From Puffinus mauretanicus (taxonomy: Eukaryota; Chordata; Aves; Procellariiformes; Procellariidae), in contig JAJKFH010000209.1 in NCBI GenBank assembly GCA_023333565.1, forward strand, positions 2,496,001-2,560,000: DNA of 64,000 nt, read 5' to 3'. The translations under genes were made by a program, and so were the position numbers. This document shows, piece by piece, positions 37,001 to 49,324 of this stretch. The notes under the pieces were generated by a model. The model was given only the letters and a program-made list of their open reading frames with translations, ran no database searches and was not told the origin of the DNA. Within the stretch, counting starts at the first letter, position 1. Every line of letters starts with the position of its first letter.

Positions 37001-40000
37001 CTCTTGTCCCCCACGCAGCTTAACGTTTCACACACATACCCTGTACTAAACCCCAAAACCTTAGTTAAACCTAATCATTTTACTTTTCTTCAGCTTAGCT
37101 TTTGCGTGCTACAGGTAAAAGAAAAAAAACAGACTGGCTCCAAAAAACATGCGGCGACCTGCAAGAAATTGCTTAGGTAACGTGTTATCAATGATCCGAG
37201 AGGTAAATCATCCAACGTGTAGCAGAATAGGGAAAAAATCCAAAGCCAAAGATAATCCAGCTTGTGGAAAAATTCCCTAAGTCTGACACTCAGCATGACC
37301 CTGAACGTATGAACAAGACAAGGCAGGCAGCCGCGAGTCCCCACTGCTACCATCTAATGCATTACCGCTCGCCACAGGCCCGGCAATCTCTAATAATTCA
37401 AACGAAGAAAGAAACTTCAATCCAGAGTACATCCAAGCCAACTGCACATGAGGAGGAAGAGCGAGAGCAAGCTAATCTCCTTTCCCCAGACCTAGGCAGG
37501 CGATGTGTGAAAGTCTGAATGAAGAGATTTGATGATAGTTGTGCTGCAAAGCTAGAAGGGTTGAAAGATGTTGCGAGAAGTGCGGACAGTTCTTACCCCT
37601 AGTGTCCTTCTCAGAGTGCCAGAAACACCACTTCAGAGACTCTCAGGCCAGAGTGGACAACTTTGCCTATGCAGGTATTCAGCCCACATCCATGCAGAGA
37701 GGCTGTAGGACGTCTGCCAGAACCTGAATTAAAGTTTGTGTAGTCCATTTTAAAAATAGTAAAATCTGGTGACTCCAGACTTCCTTTGGACAGCAGTTCA
37801 ACTATTTCGTTACCTTCCCAGCTGAAGAAGTACATCTAATTCAAAGGCTGAATCTGTTTAACTTCAACTTCCAGCCACCGGATCTTGTTACTTGTGTCAG
37901 CAAGGTTGAAAAGCTCCAGACATCTTTTCCTAGCAAAAATATGTGTACACAATCATTGAGTTACCTTCTCTTTGATTATTTTAATAGTGCCTAGATCCAG
38001 CCCTGATTTTTTATTATTACTATTTCCTCTTCCACTTCTATCTTATTCCTCTCTTTATTGAAAGCTGTCTGACTGATGGGGAAGGGAAAATGTGAACAAA
38101 AATAAGCAAATTAAAAAAAATAATCTGCACAATAAGCCTTTCTGTTTTCAGACTGGTTAGATTATGCATTTTTATTACCTCTGTACTAGTTCCCGAGATT
38201 TTTGTGGTATTAGAGTTCCTCAGTTGAGACACTTTTTTTATTACTGTTGTTTACTGATAAACTCATAATTGTTCAACCAGAGTGAAGAACATTTTCCCTA
38301 ATAAAGGAATGAACATAACCTATTGGGATGGCTTGAAAAGTTGCTTGCAAATTCTACAAGTCATGAGTTTTCAGGCTCATGTAGTTTGTAGCCCCGCATA
38401 GATAAATTTAGAAGGATTTTCAATGGCTGACCAGTTGCAAATTTTATTATAAGGATTCAAGAACAGACATTATCCATTCAGTCTGTCCTCCTCTGTGACT
38501 AAAGAAAGATCTTGTCTTGTCCTAGAAAGAGAATCATATTTCCCTTAGCACAAAATCTCCAAGTGTGTTAGACGACTACCTTATTTATTGAGTCTATTTA
38601 CTGCTGTTGATGGATTGTATACTAACACAATAAACAGTGTCTTGAGGGAATGAAAAATATTTCTGTTTTCATTAGGGCTCTAACTTTTCTTTTTCTGGAA
38701 ACATTTTCCTTCTAGGGTCCTCAAGGTGAAAGCAGACACCATTTGGTGCCTTGCTATAATAAAGTAAATATTTTCTTTTTCTAATCATATTGACCTTGTG
38801 ATCTATCGCCACTGGAATTTATATTCCTGGGAAACCCTGAGAAGTTATAGTTTCCCTCTCCAGGAATAGAGATATCTTTCTGAGCTCTACCTGGTTCAGA
38901 GCTAGTTTAAAATGAATGGAGAATTTTCTTGGTATCAGATTCCATATCAAGAATGAAAAAGGTGACATTAATAAAATGTCAGGGATAATTGATATTATAT
39001 TCCAGAAATGCTATTAAACTGCCAAGCTTCGGACGAATTCACATAAACAGGCTCAAAACCAGGCTGAACATTCTCGTTTAAGTTAGATGCCAGCTTTATT
39101 TCTTGTTTGGGAGCAGAAGAAACTACTGGGAGAAGCCATAAGACATTCCTACGCAGTCCAACAAGAGGTGTCACACCAGTCATGGAGGGACAGACTCTGA
39201 GTCAGGTGAGAGAACAAAGTCCACTGGGAGAACAGCTTAGTAGGAAAAACATTGCTCTCAAGAGGTTAGTGCTACAAGAAGAAAATTAGCTAGCTATGAA
39301 GTCAGACAGAGCTGTGCTCCAGCATGTACCCAGCAAATCTCAGGACCCCGGGGTCATCTCTTCGATCTTCCCACAGGCACTCTCCCCATCTGCTTTCCCA
39401 TGCCATTCTTACACCCCTTCCTGTCAGGCTCTGCGCAGAAGGAGATGAAAGCGGATCAGATTTTAACCTCTCATTCACTGGGAAGTAGGTCTTATACTGT
39501 GTCCTGCACAGGGGCTGGAGGAAAGCTAATGAGGTGTTGAAAACATGAGGTGGTTTAAGTAAATGTCAGGTATTGGATGATCAAGATTCATAAACTCTCC
39601 ATGGAGACTGGAGTACAGTGAGCCAGCTTATCAACCAGGGGCCCTAATGCTTGATAGTGAGACATTAGTATCTATAATAATGGGTCATCAGTGTCAATGC
39701 GCATTTCCTGTACAGGAGCCTCCAAGATTGCTGCAAGGCATTTCATTCATAGAACAAAGAAACAAAACAACAGTGGGAACTCATTACTTCAGAGGTTTTC
39801 TAAACTCTTTGGATTGTCTAAAATAAATATTCAAAAGAATTCATAGATGCAGTTTGATCTGTACTGAAGTTGCAGAGAGTCCATCAAGGATCCCTCACAG
39901 GCACAAGGAAGGATAGCATTACCTTTACATCCAGACTTATAGAAAACACACTTGTTCCTGTTTCAGAGTCTAACATGTTTTCTGAAGCCTGGAACAGTTG

Positions 40001-40785
40001 GTGGCAGACAAATCCCTATTATTGCCTGTAGGCATTCCTCAAAATATATCAATTATCCTATCCAGTTGCATTTCAGATGAATTATTCTCTGGTTACCAAG
40101 GCAACCAAATATATATAACAAGAACGAACCATATTTTTTTGTTCATGCATACCTGGGCTGCCAGAGCAACCTTAGAAAACGGATCACCCGAGCAATGTGC
40201 ATGCAGTCTCAAGGGGACATGGTTCTTATCAGCTGCGGGATGTCTGCCGGCAGAGCCAGGAACATCACCTCCCGCCCCAGCCTGTGCAGTGGCGTTTGCA
40301 GCACTGGAAAGACCCAAGGGCTTTGGAGCCCGTTACACTTCCTCAACAGCGTGAGAGGAAGTAGAAGGCAAGCACTCACGGGAGAAGCTGACCATCCTCA
40401 AATGTCTGCAGTTAGAAAACAAAGCTGTAAAGTCTGTACGAAGAAATCTCTGGTTTTAACTGTATTTCAGCCACAATTCCTGTAAGCAGTAGAAGATGGT
40501 TTATCCTGGTTGACACCTGCAGACAAGTTATGTTCATTATCAGCTCAACTGCATACATTGCTCACAGGCCATCAGCAGTGATTTTCTTTGTACAGGCAAG
40601 ACTTCAAAGCTAAGAGGAAAGACCAATCTATAAGCAGACTTAACACCAAAATACTTTTAATGCTCTTGGTATCAGCTTGTGTGTAGACTAGTCCTACGTG
40701 ATAAGAGAAAGAAATGAAGAAAATGAATTTAAAAGCTTCTTGAAATAATCTTTTATTCCTAAAGTCAGGAAGAAACTAACATTAA

Positions 40786-40809
40786 AATGGTGACCTGAAT
40801 GGTGACCTG
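40786..40809. repeat. Perfect 12-bp tandem duplication
   Basis: AATGGTGACCTG occurs twice in direct succession. Confidence 0.9.
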
Positions 40810-42874
40810 CAGGCAACACATTTATTGTGAACATCACTTGCCTATCTCTACAGTAATATTCCTTTGTTGGATTTTAATGTTTATTCAGTAAGTAAGAAAT
40901 TCAATAAATAATAAAACCCTTCCTGTGACAGTACCCTACAACACCGTGTGGAACACCAGCTCTCTAGACCCATAAATGAAGGAATATTATTCAGGATCCC
41001 AAGTTACAACACGGTTGAAGAGTTTTACACAAAAAAAGTATATAGTATAATATCTGAGCATTCTACATTCCAGCGAGGTTTCTGTTTTCCAAAACAGCCA
41101 CAGCTTAGAAACAAAGTCAGCAGGGAATACAGGTAAGAAGCAGATATGCTTCTGCCTGATATAGACAGAAGGGTAGGGCTCTACACTCTCGCTTAGAAGG
41201 GAGTTTAGAAAGCCCTTCATGCCCAAGTGTGGCATGGTTGTTATTCCTTCTCACCTCCAGTTTCAGGTATACTGTTGAGCTGTGGCCGGTGCCACAGTCC
41301 AGACTACAATTCAGTCCACAGGAGCATTAGACACAGGTACTCTGACAGTCTGCTCTATAAGTCATATGTGGGATGGGAGGTGAGGGCGGACAAGGAGCCC
41401 TGTCCTTTTCCCATCCCCACAAGCTTTAAGCCAAGTTGCAATGTGGAAGTTGATATAAGCACGCTGGAAAACAGTGGACCATCACTCCTACTGCATAAAC
41501 AAGAGAACCCTAAAGAGTTTATAACCCAAGAACAGGAATAGAAAAGCAGGGGCTAGAGGGTAGAAATGGGACAGTCTAGAAGAGGGTTGAGATCTGGATT
41601 TAAGATGGGCCAAAGGTCTAATATGAATTACTACAGGAATAAAAGGGATGATCAGCTTCTCTTTACAGCGAAGCGCTGATTTACATTAGTTATCAGCCAG
41701 GAGAGTCTATCTGACTTGCAAACTGTGAAAAGAGTAACAGTAACTTTATATGCCTTACACAACCCTGAAGATTAAAACACCATCTCCATCCAGACCTGGG
41801 TAAAGGGAAAGGGCAAAGAAACACACTACTAAAGCGTAGGGAACAATGCAATCCAGCATCATGGGAAAGCAGCAAATGCCTCAGGTACTTCACAAATTGC
41901 TAAGCAGAAAATGTCCCTCTCTTTTGCAGTAATTTTCAAGCTTTTTTCTTTTCCCTCCTCAATGCAAAAAAAAAAAAACCCTGACATTCTTTTGCAGAAA
42001 CAGAAAGTATTTTGATGTCCTTTTTCACCCAGAGGAAAACCCCAGAGGAAGATATTTGCTTAGGGAACTGGCCTGTAAGGTTGCTGAGCCAAGTTCATGT
42101 CTCTCAGAAGCTCATTCCCAATAAATGGTCTTTCACATCTCAGGTCAGTGACTTCATTACTCAACTGTAAAACACTAGAAAAAAGTCAAAGTTTTCATCT
42201 CTCCAACCTTATTAAAACTAATACACTTCTGAAGAATACACTGCATTTGACAAAACAGCACACTGCTTTGAAAATATCCTCATAAGGTCTACCTGGTCAT
42301 ATAACAAACCACAGGAAGTGTCTTCAACAGCATTAGCTGAAGCCAGAATCAGCCACAAAACTTAATAGCTAGAGAAGGGCTGTATTTTGCTGTCCCTGTG
42401 AATTTAAGCTAGACACCAGAAGGTTTCTTAAAAAGATGCCCACCTGCTAGAGGAAAACAATTCTAAAAGGTGACCCCTGAATATGTACATTTTCTACATC
42501 ACTAACATTTACTAGCAATTGATTTGTTTGCAATTCTTAAAGCCCCTCCAGCAAAGACAGAGATTGATCTTTGCTGCAGTCACATCTAGAAAACAACCAT
42601 CCGCCACAGGCTGTCACTTTGAGCAGCATTTACTATTTTTCTGAAGGAAAGTGTTAAAGATGCTCTTTGACTTGCTAACACATCTATGGTACAACTGGGA
42701 AAGCAAATTGACTCTGATCCTTTTGCTGTGGTAGCAACAGCTGTGGCAATCACATGAACGCCACATATAAATCACAGCCCCATTCCCAACCAGGAGCTTC
42801 CTAAGAGGACACTTAGTCCATACCCTTTCCTGCATGATCAGTCCACTTCTCTGTGGGACTCTAAAGCTGTTCGT

Positions 42875-43165
42875 AAAACCTCCAGTGACAGGGACCGCAC
42901 AGAATCCATCCCAATACTTTACTACTTCATAGCTTGAAAAATAGCTTTAATGTCTAGCACAAGAACCCCTTGCTGTGCTTTAGCCACACTGCTGCAGCAG
43001 ACATGGACATGTGCTGGTCCTTCCCCTCCGCGCTTGAACCTACCTGAAGGCTGTTACTCATTTCTCTAGATTAGACAGCGTCAGTTCTTCCATTCTTTCC
43101 ACACAGATCATGGTTTCTAAACCTCTGAAAGTTCTTGCTATCCTTCTCTAGTTACTGTTGATCAT
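42875..43165 (-). mobile_element. Ancient CR1 LINE 3' region, minus strand
   Basis: The plus strand reads as the reverse complement of an old CR1 tail. In order it shows AAAACCTCCAGTGACAGGGA with CACAGAATCC, then TAGCTTGAAAAATAGCTTTAATGTCTA and CCCCTTGCTGTGCTTTAGCC. It continues with ACATGGACA, then TTCTTCCATTCTTTCCACACAGATCATGG, and last TTCTAAACCTCTGAAAGTTCTTGCTATCCTTCTCTA. This is the highly conserved segment just downstream of the reverse transcriptase. Divergence is high and a short deletion is likely near 42985-43040. The match fades after 43165, so the ends are approximate. Confidence 0.75.
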
Positions 43166-43833
43166 CCCCCCAAACGTCAGTCGTTCAGCACATACAGGGA
43201 CAGACTCTGCTTGCGAGATCTTCTGGTATCATCTACTGTTCATGCATGCTTGCTCCTTATCTACTTCCTCATCTAGAATCTCCAGGGTTTAGAAATGACT
43301 CGTCTGAGCCTGGAGGCCACCGCAAGATCTGATCATGCCTTTTCTATGATATCTGATATACTCCACAGTTAAATAAGAATCACTTCAATTAACAAGATTC
43401 TCATCTACTGTATTAAGCATCAGAGTCTTGGTCTACAGCAGGTCTCTTTGCAGGGAGGTGTAGCATAAAGGTAGCATAAAGCTTCACCATCTCATTTGCA
43501 TTTAGGCAACAAAAAAATTCCAACAGTAATCTGCTGTACTCATCCTATACTACTCAGCAATCTTAAGACATTAAGCCCATACATATAGATTTATGTCTAT
43601 GTGTGCAAGGAATTGTTTTTAAGATAATAATAAAGGCTACTTAGGAGGACACAATGCTTCTTTTTAGATTTCTCCCTTCCCAAGAAATTAGCATTTCTGT
43701 AACCACAAATTGCACAGAAATCAGCACATCTTATCCATAGGATAGAACAGTTACTTCCCCACACTTAAAGATTAAACTATACATAAAGCTGCTGGGAAAG
43801 CATCTAATGCAGTTGTTTAATGTGTGAGAAGGA

Positions 43834-43848
43834 GGCGGCGGCGGCGGC
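43834..43848. repeat. (GGC)5 trinucleotide repeat
   Basis: Five uninterrupted GGC units preceded by GGA, in otherwise AT-rich DNA. Confidence 0.9.
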
Positions 43849-44103
43849 AGTGCAGAGGGAACAGTGCAAATGAAAGGGGTCCAGTTGCATTTGCTTCCTA
43901 AAGCACACACAGCATGTTTCATTAGAAACAATGAAATCTCCTTTTCAGCTAGCTGGCATTTTGGCAAGGCTGCTGATAGATCAGAAACTCAGAGTACAAT
44001 TTGTTTGCCATGCTGTAGCCTACTTTTGTTTAATCAGACAGCCACTGTTGAATGTGTTCCTCCTGTCAATAACAAACCTCCAGACCTGCTTTCACACGTC
44101 AGA

Positions 44104-44142
44104 GTGTGTGTGTGTTGTGTGCATGTGTATATGTGTGTACGT
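44104..44142. repeat. TG-rich dinucleotide repeat, interrupted
   Basis: TGTGTGTGTG broken by TT, CA and TATA steps; a decayed (TG)n microsatellite. Confidence 0.8.
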
Positions 44143-44269
44143 GAGCTCTTGCTCATTCTCTGATTAAAAATGTAAGCACCTACTATTTTCAGCCTGAAAG
44201 GCAGCCAAAACCTTTGTGTTCAAGTTGGCACAGGGAAGTCTCCCCGTGCCCGTTCCATCGTATTAGCAG

Positions 44270-44470
44270 CGCTCCATAAAAATGGCAAAGGAGGATGGAT
44301 AATTTTTAAACTTTTTGTGCCTGGAATTTGATGGTTTCACTTGCAGCTTTAAAGTAAAGGCAAAGCTTGCCTTTGTGTGCGATGCATTCATGACGTAATT
44401 GCAAGCTCTTTACAGGCAACTGGTCTCCTTAGCGCTGAAAAAGCTCAAAGCTTTTAATTAGGGGCCTGAT
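44270..44470. promoter_or_regulatory. Candidate conserved non-coding element
   Basis: A repeat-free, high-complexity stretch with dense candidate binding words. These include a 19-base palindrome AAAGGCAA-AGC-TTGCCTTT (44356-44374), a CRE-like TGACGTAA at 44391-44398, and TTTTAATTA near 44454-44462. The texture is that of developmental enhancers in vertebrate gene deserts. This is inference: conservation cannot be measured from one sequence. Confidence 0.3.
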
Positions 44471-44474
44471 CTAG

Positions 44475-47085
44475 TTCCTGCTAAATAAACTGAATCAGAC
44501 CCTACCAAACCTGCTATCGGTAAGGTCCAAAAGTTTCACCAGAGCTCTGGTAGGAGCATAAATGAGTCTACCATCAGCATTTGGACATTCTGTTTCCATC
44601 TTTCAGAAAATATTCTCAGTGGTAGGCTGAAAATTAACACTTGCAAACTTAAAAAAGGTGGTGTAGAAACTCTGCCTCAGTGATCAATTCAAATACTTCT
44701 TTGTCCCCTTCACCTTTCATGTACTGGAGTCCCTGACAAGTCTGTTTTCTGTGGCCTTGCCTGTTAGCTGAGCTGACAGCACCTTCCACGTGGAGACTCT
44801 CACATCACAGTACATCAAGAGCTGCAGACAAGAGAGGAGGCACTGACTTACAGAGGAGGACAATACAGAAGTTCAGGTACCTCATAAGACAATACAGCGA
44901 TATTTCTAGTTTTTTGGAGAAAAAAAAAAGCTCTCAGTTTGTTGAATTTTTAAAAAGCCAACACTTTTGCACAGAAAACAGCTTTTTTTTTTTTTAACCA
45001 GACCTTTAGGAAACCGTTTTTTCTTTTCATTTAAAAGAACATTTGACCAACTTTACTCAGTTCTTATATATCTCAAGAAATTTCAGCTGAAGAAAAGATG
45101 ATTCATCTATTCAGTAATTTCTCTATAGGGACCACATAATAATGCCTTTCCCCCTCCTTTTTGCCCTTAGAAAGATAAGCGGCACTGTCTGGATGCAGAA
45201 TATAATATCAGAACTACTTCAGCAAATGTTAACATGTCTTAATAAATATGAAGTTCATGCAAAAATATGCATACATTCAAGTATGCTCTGTGCACTGTAT
45301 TCAGTAAATGCATATAAAAATACTCATACTTATGAAACCAACCTAAATATCACAATATAAAAATAGCAGCATCACAGCAGAAACACATCCTGTATAACTA
45401 GGAATTGAAAAGACTCTTGAAGGCAGTTTATAGACTCCTCCCTTGATGTTACTCTCAGTTTCTTCTACTCCACTAACGCATTAAAAAAAGCATTAAAGTA
45501 ATATAAAGTATCAAAAGAAAACAGAAGTAATACCATGTTTAAGAGAGATGTGCACTGGCTTTGTTGCCAGAGGTTTCTTAGATCACAGTTCATATGTTTT
45601 TCAGATGCCTGTGCCTCACTTGCAGGAATTTCTAAAACTTGAATTTCAGTTTCTGCATGTTCAACCACTTCCCAAAGCTATATCCTGTTAAGAAAATAAG
45701 TGCAGAGATTTGGGGTTATGCTCTGTGTGTGTGCATGTAACTGGGGCGGGGAACTGGGAGAAAAGGGAGAAGGAGGCAACAAGCAAAACTTTTTGGAGAG
45801 GAAGGGAGCAATAAATATATTAAAACATTGCTGTTTCCTCTTAATTACTGTAAATAATACCACTGCAATCATAATACCCAGAGATGTGAAGACATCCAAT
45901 CTCACTAATTACACAGGGTTGTAACAGGTTGCAGAAACCTCTGCAGGAAGTGACTTTGGTTATTTCATTAGTCCAAGCAAGCCCAGCATCCCAATGGATA
46001 CCGCCCAGTGCAGTTGAAAGCCTCAAATTTCACATGAACCATTTAAAATATTAAATGAAACAAAAGGATCCAGAACAAAAGCTATGAACTTCCAACAACT
46101 TACAGCCAGTAACTCTACTGGGTTTTTTTCCACATGCTCAAGGTGTAATCCCTTATAATTTAGCCATGTTCTGTTTAGAGTAATAGATATTATTTTCTGC
46201 CTCTAAATTGCCCTTGAACTTCAGCTGAGTAGCGTGTTCTGCTTCCCCTCCTGATTAGGACTGTTTAGAATTGCCATGTCCTGTTAAGCAGCTGGCCTGC
46301 TTCCCCTCATAGCAAGCAAATTGTTCTCCTTCCAATACTAGGTATTTTTAGAAACAAGAGCTTTTGGATTAAAAAAGAAAAGTTGCATATCACAAGGCAT
46401 CATCCTTTGCTCTCAAGGTTTATTTTTTTAACCCTTGTGGTGAATCTGACTCATTTACCTTTCCACACTATCTTCACCTCTCCCTTTCACCTCCCATCAC
46501 CACCTTGGTCACACTAGGCCTGTCTTAAAAACAGCTGGAACCTCGTTTATGAAGGAAGATTAGAAAATAGACAAAGGCGGGCCTGTCAACTGTATTGAAG
46601 TCAGGGGTGTTTGGATGTACTGTTACAACTCAGTGTATTACACCAATCAGTTTTCATCCAAGACTAAATCAGAGAGTGGTGTTTTAAATTTGAAAGTTTC
46701 ATAAGGTCCTAGCATTTAATTTTATAGATCAGACTCTTAACATGCGATTTGCAGAAAGCTTGAGGTCTGTGGACTACTAAGAAGGAGTTTGCACGATAGG
46801 TAAGAAAAACCACCTCATTTTCTTTTAAGTTGAAATGTGCACTGCTACTAGAGAACAGTGAGGCATCCATCCACAAGCTGGAAAAGACCACCAATGGGAC
46901 TGTGACTGCAGCTTACCCATCGCTGCCACATGGCAAGATCAGATAACAAAAGTGTTTTTGCACCAGTACCAGGACCTCCCTAAAGGTTACACCTCAGTGA
47001 TACACTCTCAGACAGTTTTTTCTGTTCGCCTCCCATTAATTCTGGAGCAAAAGCAACCTTGGAGGGAGTGAGACAGAAATAAAAA
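44475..47085. other. Unique non-coding sequence, no gene seen
   Basis: No exon or repeat body recognised. A T13 tract lies at 44983-44995. The frames at 45465-45924 are short and overlap on both strands. Confidence 0.6.
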
Positions 47086-47089
47086 GGCA

Positions 47090-47600
47090 CAGCATTAACA
47101 GGAGAAAAATGACGTCCAGTTGCTCCCAGCTATTTCCATTGACTGGAAGCGAGGAATCGCTAATAAGAGCTGCAGCTTGAAGTGGGCTGTGCATATGTTA
47201 AGATGAAGTCTGATGTGCATTTTGCATCCTGTGTTACAGATTTCAGCCCAGGAACGGAGCTAGAGCCAGGCAATCTTAGCACTCTGTGGAACGTGTATTA
47301 AAATGGTCCCAAAAGTAATTAGATAAATTGAATGAAATCTGACTTGACAAGCAGGGGTCATCCTATTCTGTGAAGGCTCAAGATGGAGACCAAGGGGCCA
47401 AACAACTAGTGATTGAAGGGCACAGCTAATTAAAGTGCCTGCTATATTAATATTTATGTTAAAGTTTCCAGTAGCTCTGGCATTGACCTGGCAGTTGGGT
47501 ATACAGCGTGTCCTTCATTTTAATCATTTTCAACATTATTTCTCATATGTTTATGAAAGTACTTTAAACAGGATGTTATACCTGCCTCTTCCAGCCTCAG
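47090..47600. promoter_or_regulatory. Candidate conserved non-coding element
   Basis: About 500 bases without recognisable repeats. Visible words include a CRE-like TGACGTCC (47110-47117), the palindrome AGCTGCAGCT near 47170, and two TAATTA homeodomain cores (47316-47321 and 47427-47432). ATATTAATATTTATG lies further on. The clustering suggests an enhancer, but only cross-species alignment can show constraint. Confidence 0.3.
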
Positions 47601-47708
47601 ACTGAAACAGCTGAGAAGTGGAAAAAAGGCTGGAAAAAGGTTAGGTAACAGTGAGTTTGAAAACAAGTCCCTCTGATTTAGTTAGCAGAAAAAATAAAGG
47701 TAGGAAAC

Positions 47709-47840
47709 AGTGCCATTTATTAGTGCTTTCTATCTGAAGCTGTCAAAAATGCTCTTCCATCTTTATGATACTTTATCTTCATTTTATGAGTAGGGAAACT
47801 GAGGAACAGCTGTGAAGGCTCACTGTGAGATGCATTCACA
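47709..47840 (-). mobile_element. MIR-type SINE fragment (ancient)
   Basis: The plus strand shows the reverse complement of the MIR 3' half. In order: CATTTATTAGTGCTTTCTATCTGAAGC (the 'TTTATTGAGCGCTTACTATGTGCCAG' region), GATACTTTATCTTCATTTTATGAG, then TAGGGAAACTGAGGAACAGCTGTGAAGG. Order and spacing fit MIR well. It is moderately diverged and lacks the tRNA-derived head. Confidence 0.75.
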
Positions 47841-48229
47841 AATCGTTTGAGAATCACTACAGCCTGGGATGCCTACACAGCAGTACTCCAGAGGTGCAGA
47901 CCACTCCAGCCGAAAGTAAGTGGAGCTACAGATGTTTCGTATTTATGTACAGAGAATTACTTTGTAAGTTCATCAAGTAAATGTGTGAAAGAGGGATAGC
48001 AGGGGAGAAATTGATATGTGTCAACCCACAAAAATAAACAATACCAAAAAACCCCTCTCTTTTCTTGCTGAAATAACAGAAACAAAAAAAATCGGGTTGA
48101 ATTTAATTTTTCATTCAGTTCAAAATGGAGAATACTAGATGCACTTGAAATAACCCAACAGAAAGCGATAGCTACATTCAGACAGGAAGGGAGGAGGTGA
48201 GTGGGGCTGTGAAGAAGACATGAGGCTAC

Positions 48230-48720
48230 TTCTCCCTCCACTAACCACCCCACGTGCTTGCACTGACGGGGGTGGACACGACCCCTCCCCTGACCATGGT
48301 CCCCTGTCTTCTCACTCCCCTGAGCCCTCCTCTCCTGCAGACGCCTGACTTTGCCCGCCAGCCCCCACATACTCTCAGCCACCCGCAGAGGGATCTTGTC
48401 ACCCTCTGTTCAAACACGCAGACCTATATTCAAGTGGCCACATATTCGAGTGGCCCAGAGGAGCAGCAGTCCACAGGGCCAGGGCTGCCCCTTACTGAAG
48501 CCACTGCCATAACGCTGCCAGCTGTGACATCTGCCAGCTTTTTCTGCTGGAAAGCAGGCCTCGTGCCCACCTCGTGGGAGAGCCCCACCACGGTGCATCC
48601 TCCTCCCATCGCTCCTGAGCAAAAACAGAGATTCAGTTGCTGGGCCAGGAACGGAGCCCGGGGCTTCCCTTCCCGCCCAAAGGCTGTAACCGCTGAACGG
48701 CTGCAAGTGAAAACTCATTT
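48230..48720. other. GC-richer patch with a 167-codon open frame
   Basis: GC rises clearly here relative to both sides. The plus-strand frame 48254-48757 is open for 167 codons and a shadow frame is open on the minus strand, both Pro/Thr/Ser/Ala-rich and of no recognised family. A good acceptor-like tract ending CTCCTGCAG lies at about 48340. A near-duplicate 16-mer (ATATTCAAGTGGCCAC / ATATTCGAGTGGCCCA) sits at 48426-48457. The 3' end is occupied by a MIR-like SINE head, which argues against the frame being a gene. Confidence 0.4.
48632..48706 (-). mobile_element. MIR / tRNA-derived SINE head fragment
   Basis: GGGCCAGGAACGGAGCCCGG followed by AGGCTGTAACCGCTGAACGG is the reverse complement of a tRNA-like SINE head, with A box (GTTCAGCGGTTA) and B box (GGGCTCCGTTCC) in the right order. 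The wording fits MIR. It is short and diverged, so the family is tentative. Confidence 0.5.
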
Positions 48721-49084
48721 CTCTCACCTCGCATCTTCCCCCTCCAGAAAATTTTAATTAAATTAGAATTAAAATTTGGCAACTTCAGCCTGGATCTATA
48801 ATGACCAAGACATTATCTTTCAGAGAATAAACTTCCACCAAAAAAACCCCAAACAATTCAGCTAATTTAAGTCACCTCAATCTTTTCTTTGCAGAGAGGG
48901 AAAAAGACTAGAGAATCTCACAAAGTGCTGCTTGTTCTACAACCCTACTGCTGTCAGTGAGACTGTAGACATCTCTGCCTGGATGATTAAGCTTCGAAAT
49001 ATCCACAGCTAGCAGGAACATTGACTTAAACAATTTGCCTATATTAAGACAGACTTGGGAATTTTGTCCTGGTCCTCTTTACCT

Positions 49085-49320
49085 CGATTTGTTTCTAATG
49101 TTGAGGTTTTGCAGCACAAAGGGCTAATCAAGGGGGAGGGTGACATTTTCGAGATTCACATGAGAAGCGTTGCACAATCCAGATTCCATTTAAAATTATG
49201 CATATAGAGGGATGAATAAAGGTTTTCCAACCTGGATGATTTCACTGCCAAATTTCAATAATCCTTTTAATTACATTATTGTACTTCTATTTTAGATAAT
49301 AAGAGGGTATCCAGTATTTT
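49085..49320. promoter_or_regulatory. Candidate conserved non-coding element
   Basis: A repeat-free stretch with words such as GGGCTAATCAAGG, AAATTATGCATA (POU-like) and CCTTTTAATTACATTATT. It resembles developmental enhancer sequence. No conservation data are available, so this is a lead only. Confidence 0.25.
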
Positions 49321-49324
49321 ATGT

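Larger units (their letters stand above)
32528..42870. other. Unique non-coding sequence, no gene seen
   Basis: Ten kilobases with no supported exon or transposon. Minor items are an A18 tract at 34056-34073, a perfect 12-bp duplication at 40786-40809, and a CTAATCCAGCCTCTTGTCC stretch at about 36990 that is faintly CR1-like but too short to call. A 118-codon open frame at 39998-40354 shows no recognisable family. Confidence 0.6.
43170..44265. other. Unique sequence with simple repeats
   Basis: No exon recognised. It holds an 11-bp perfect duplication (GTAGCATAAAG at 43460-43481), a (GGC)5 run at 43834-43848 and a TG-rich stretch at 44104-44142. The minus-strand open frame at 43731-43967 contains a poly-Pro run that is just the GGC repeat read backwards. 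Confidence 0.65.

Noticed and set aside
43731..43967. Minus-strand frame with a poly-proline run
   Set aside because: The proline run is the (GGC)5 simple repeat and its neighbours read on the other strand.
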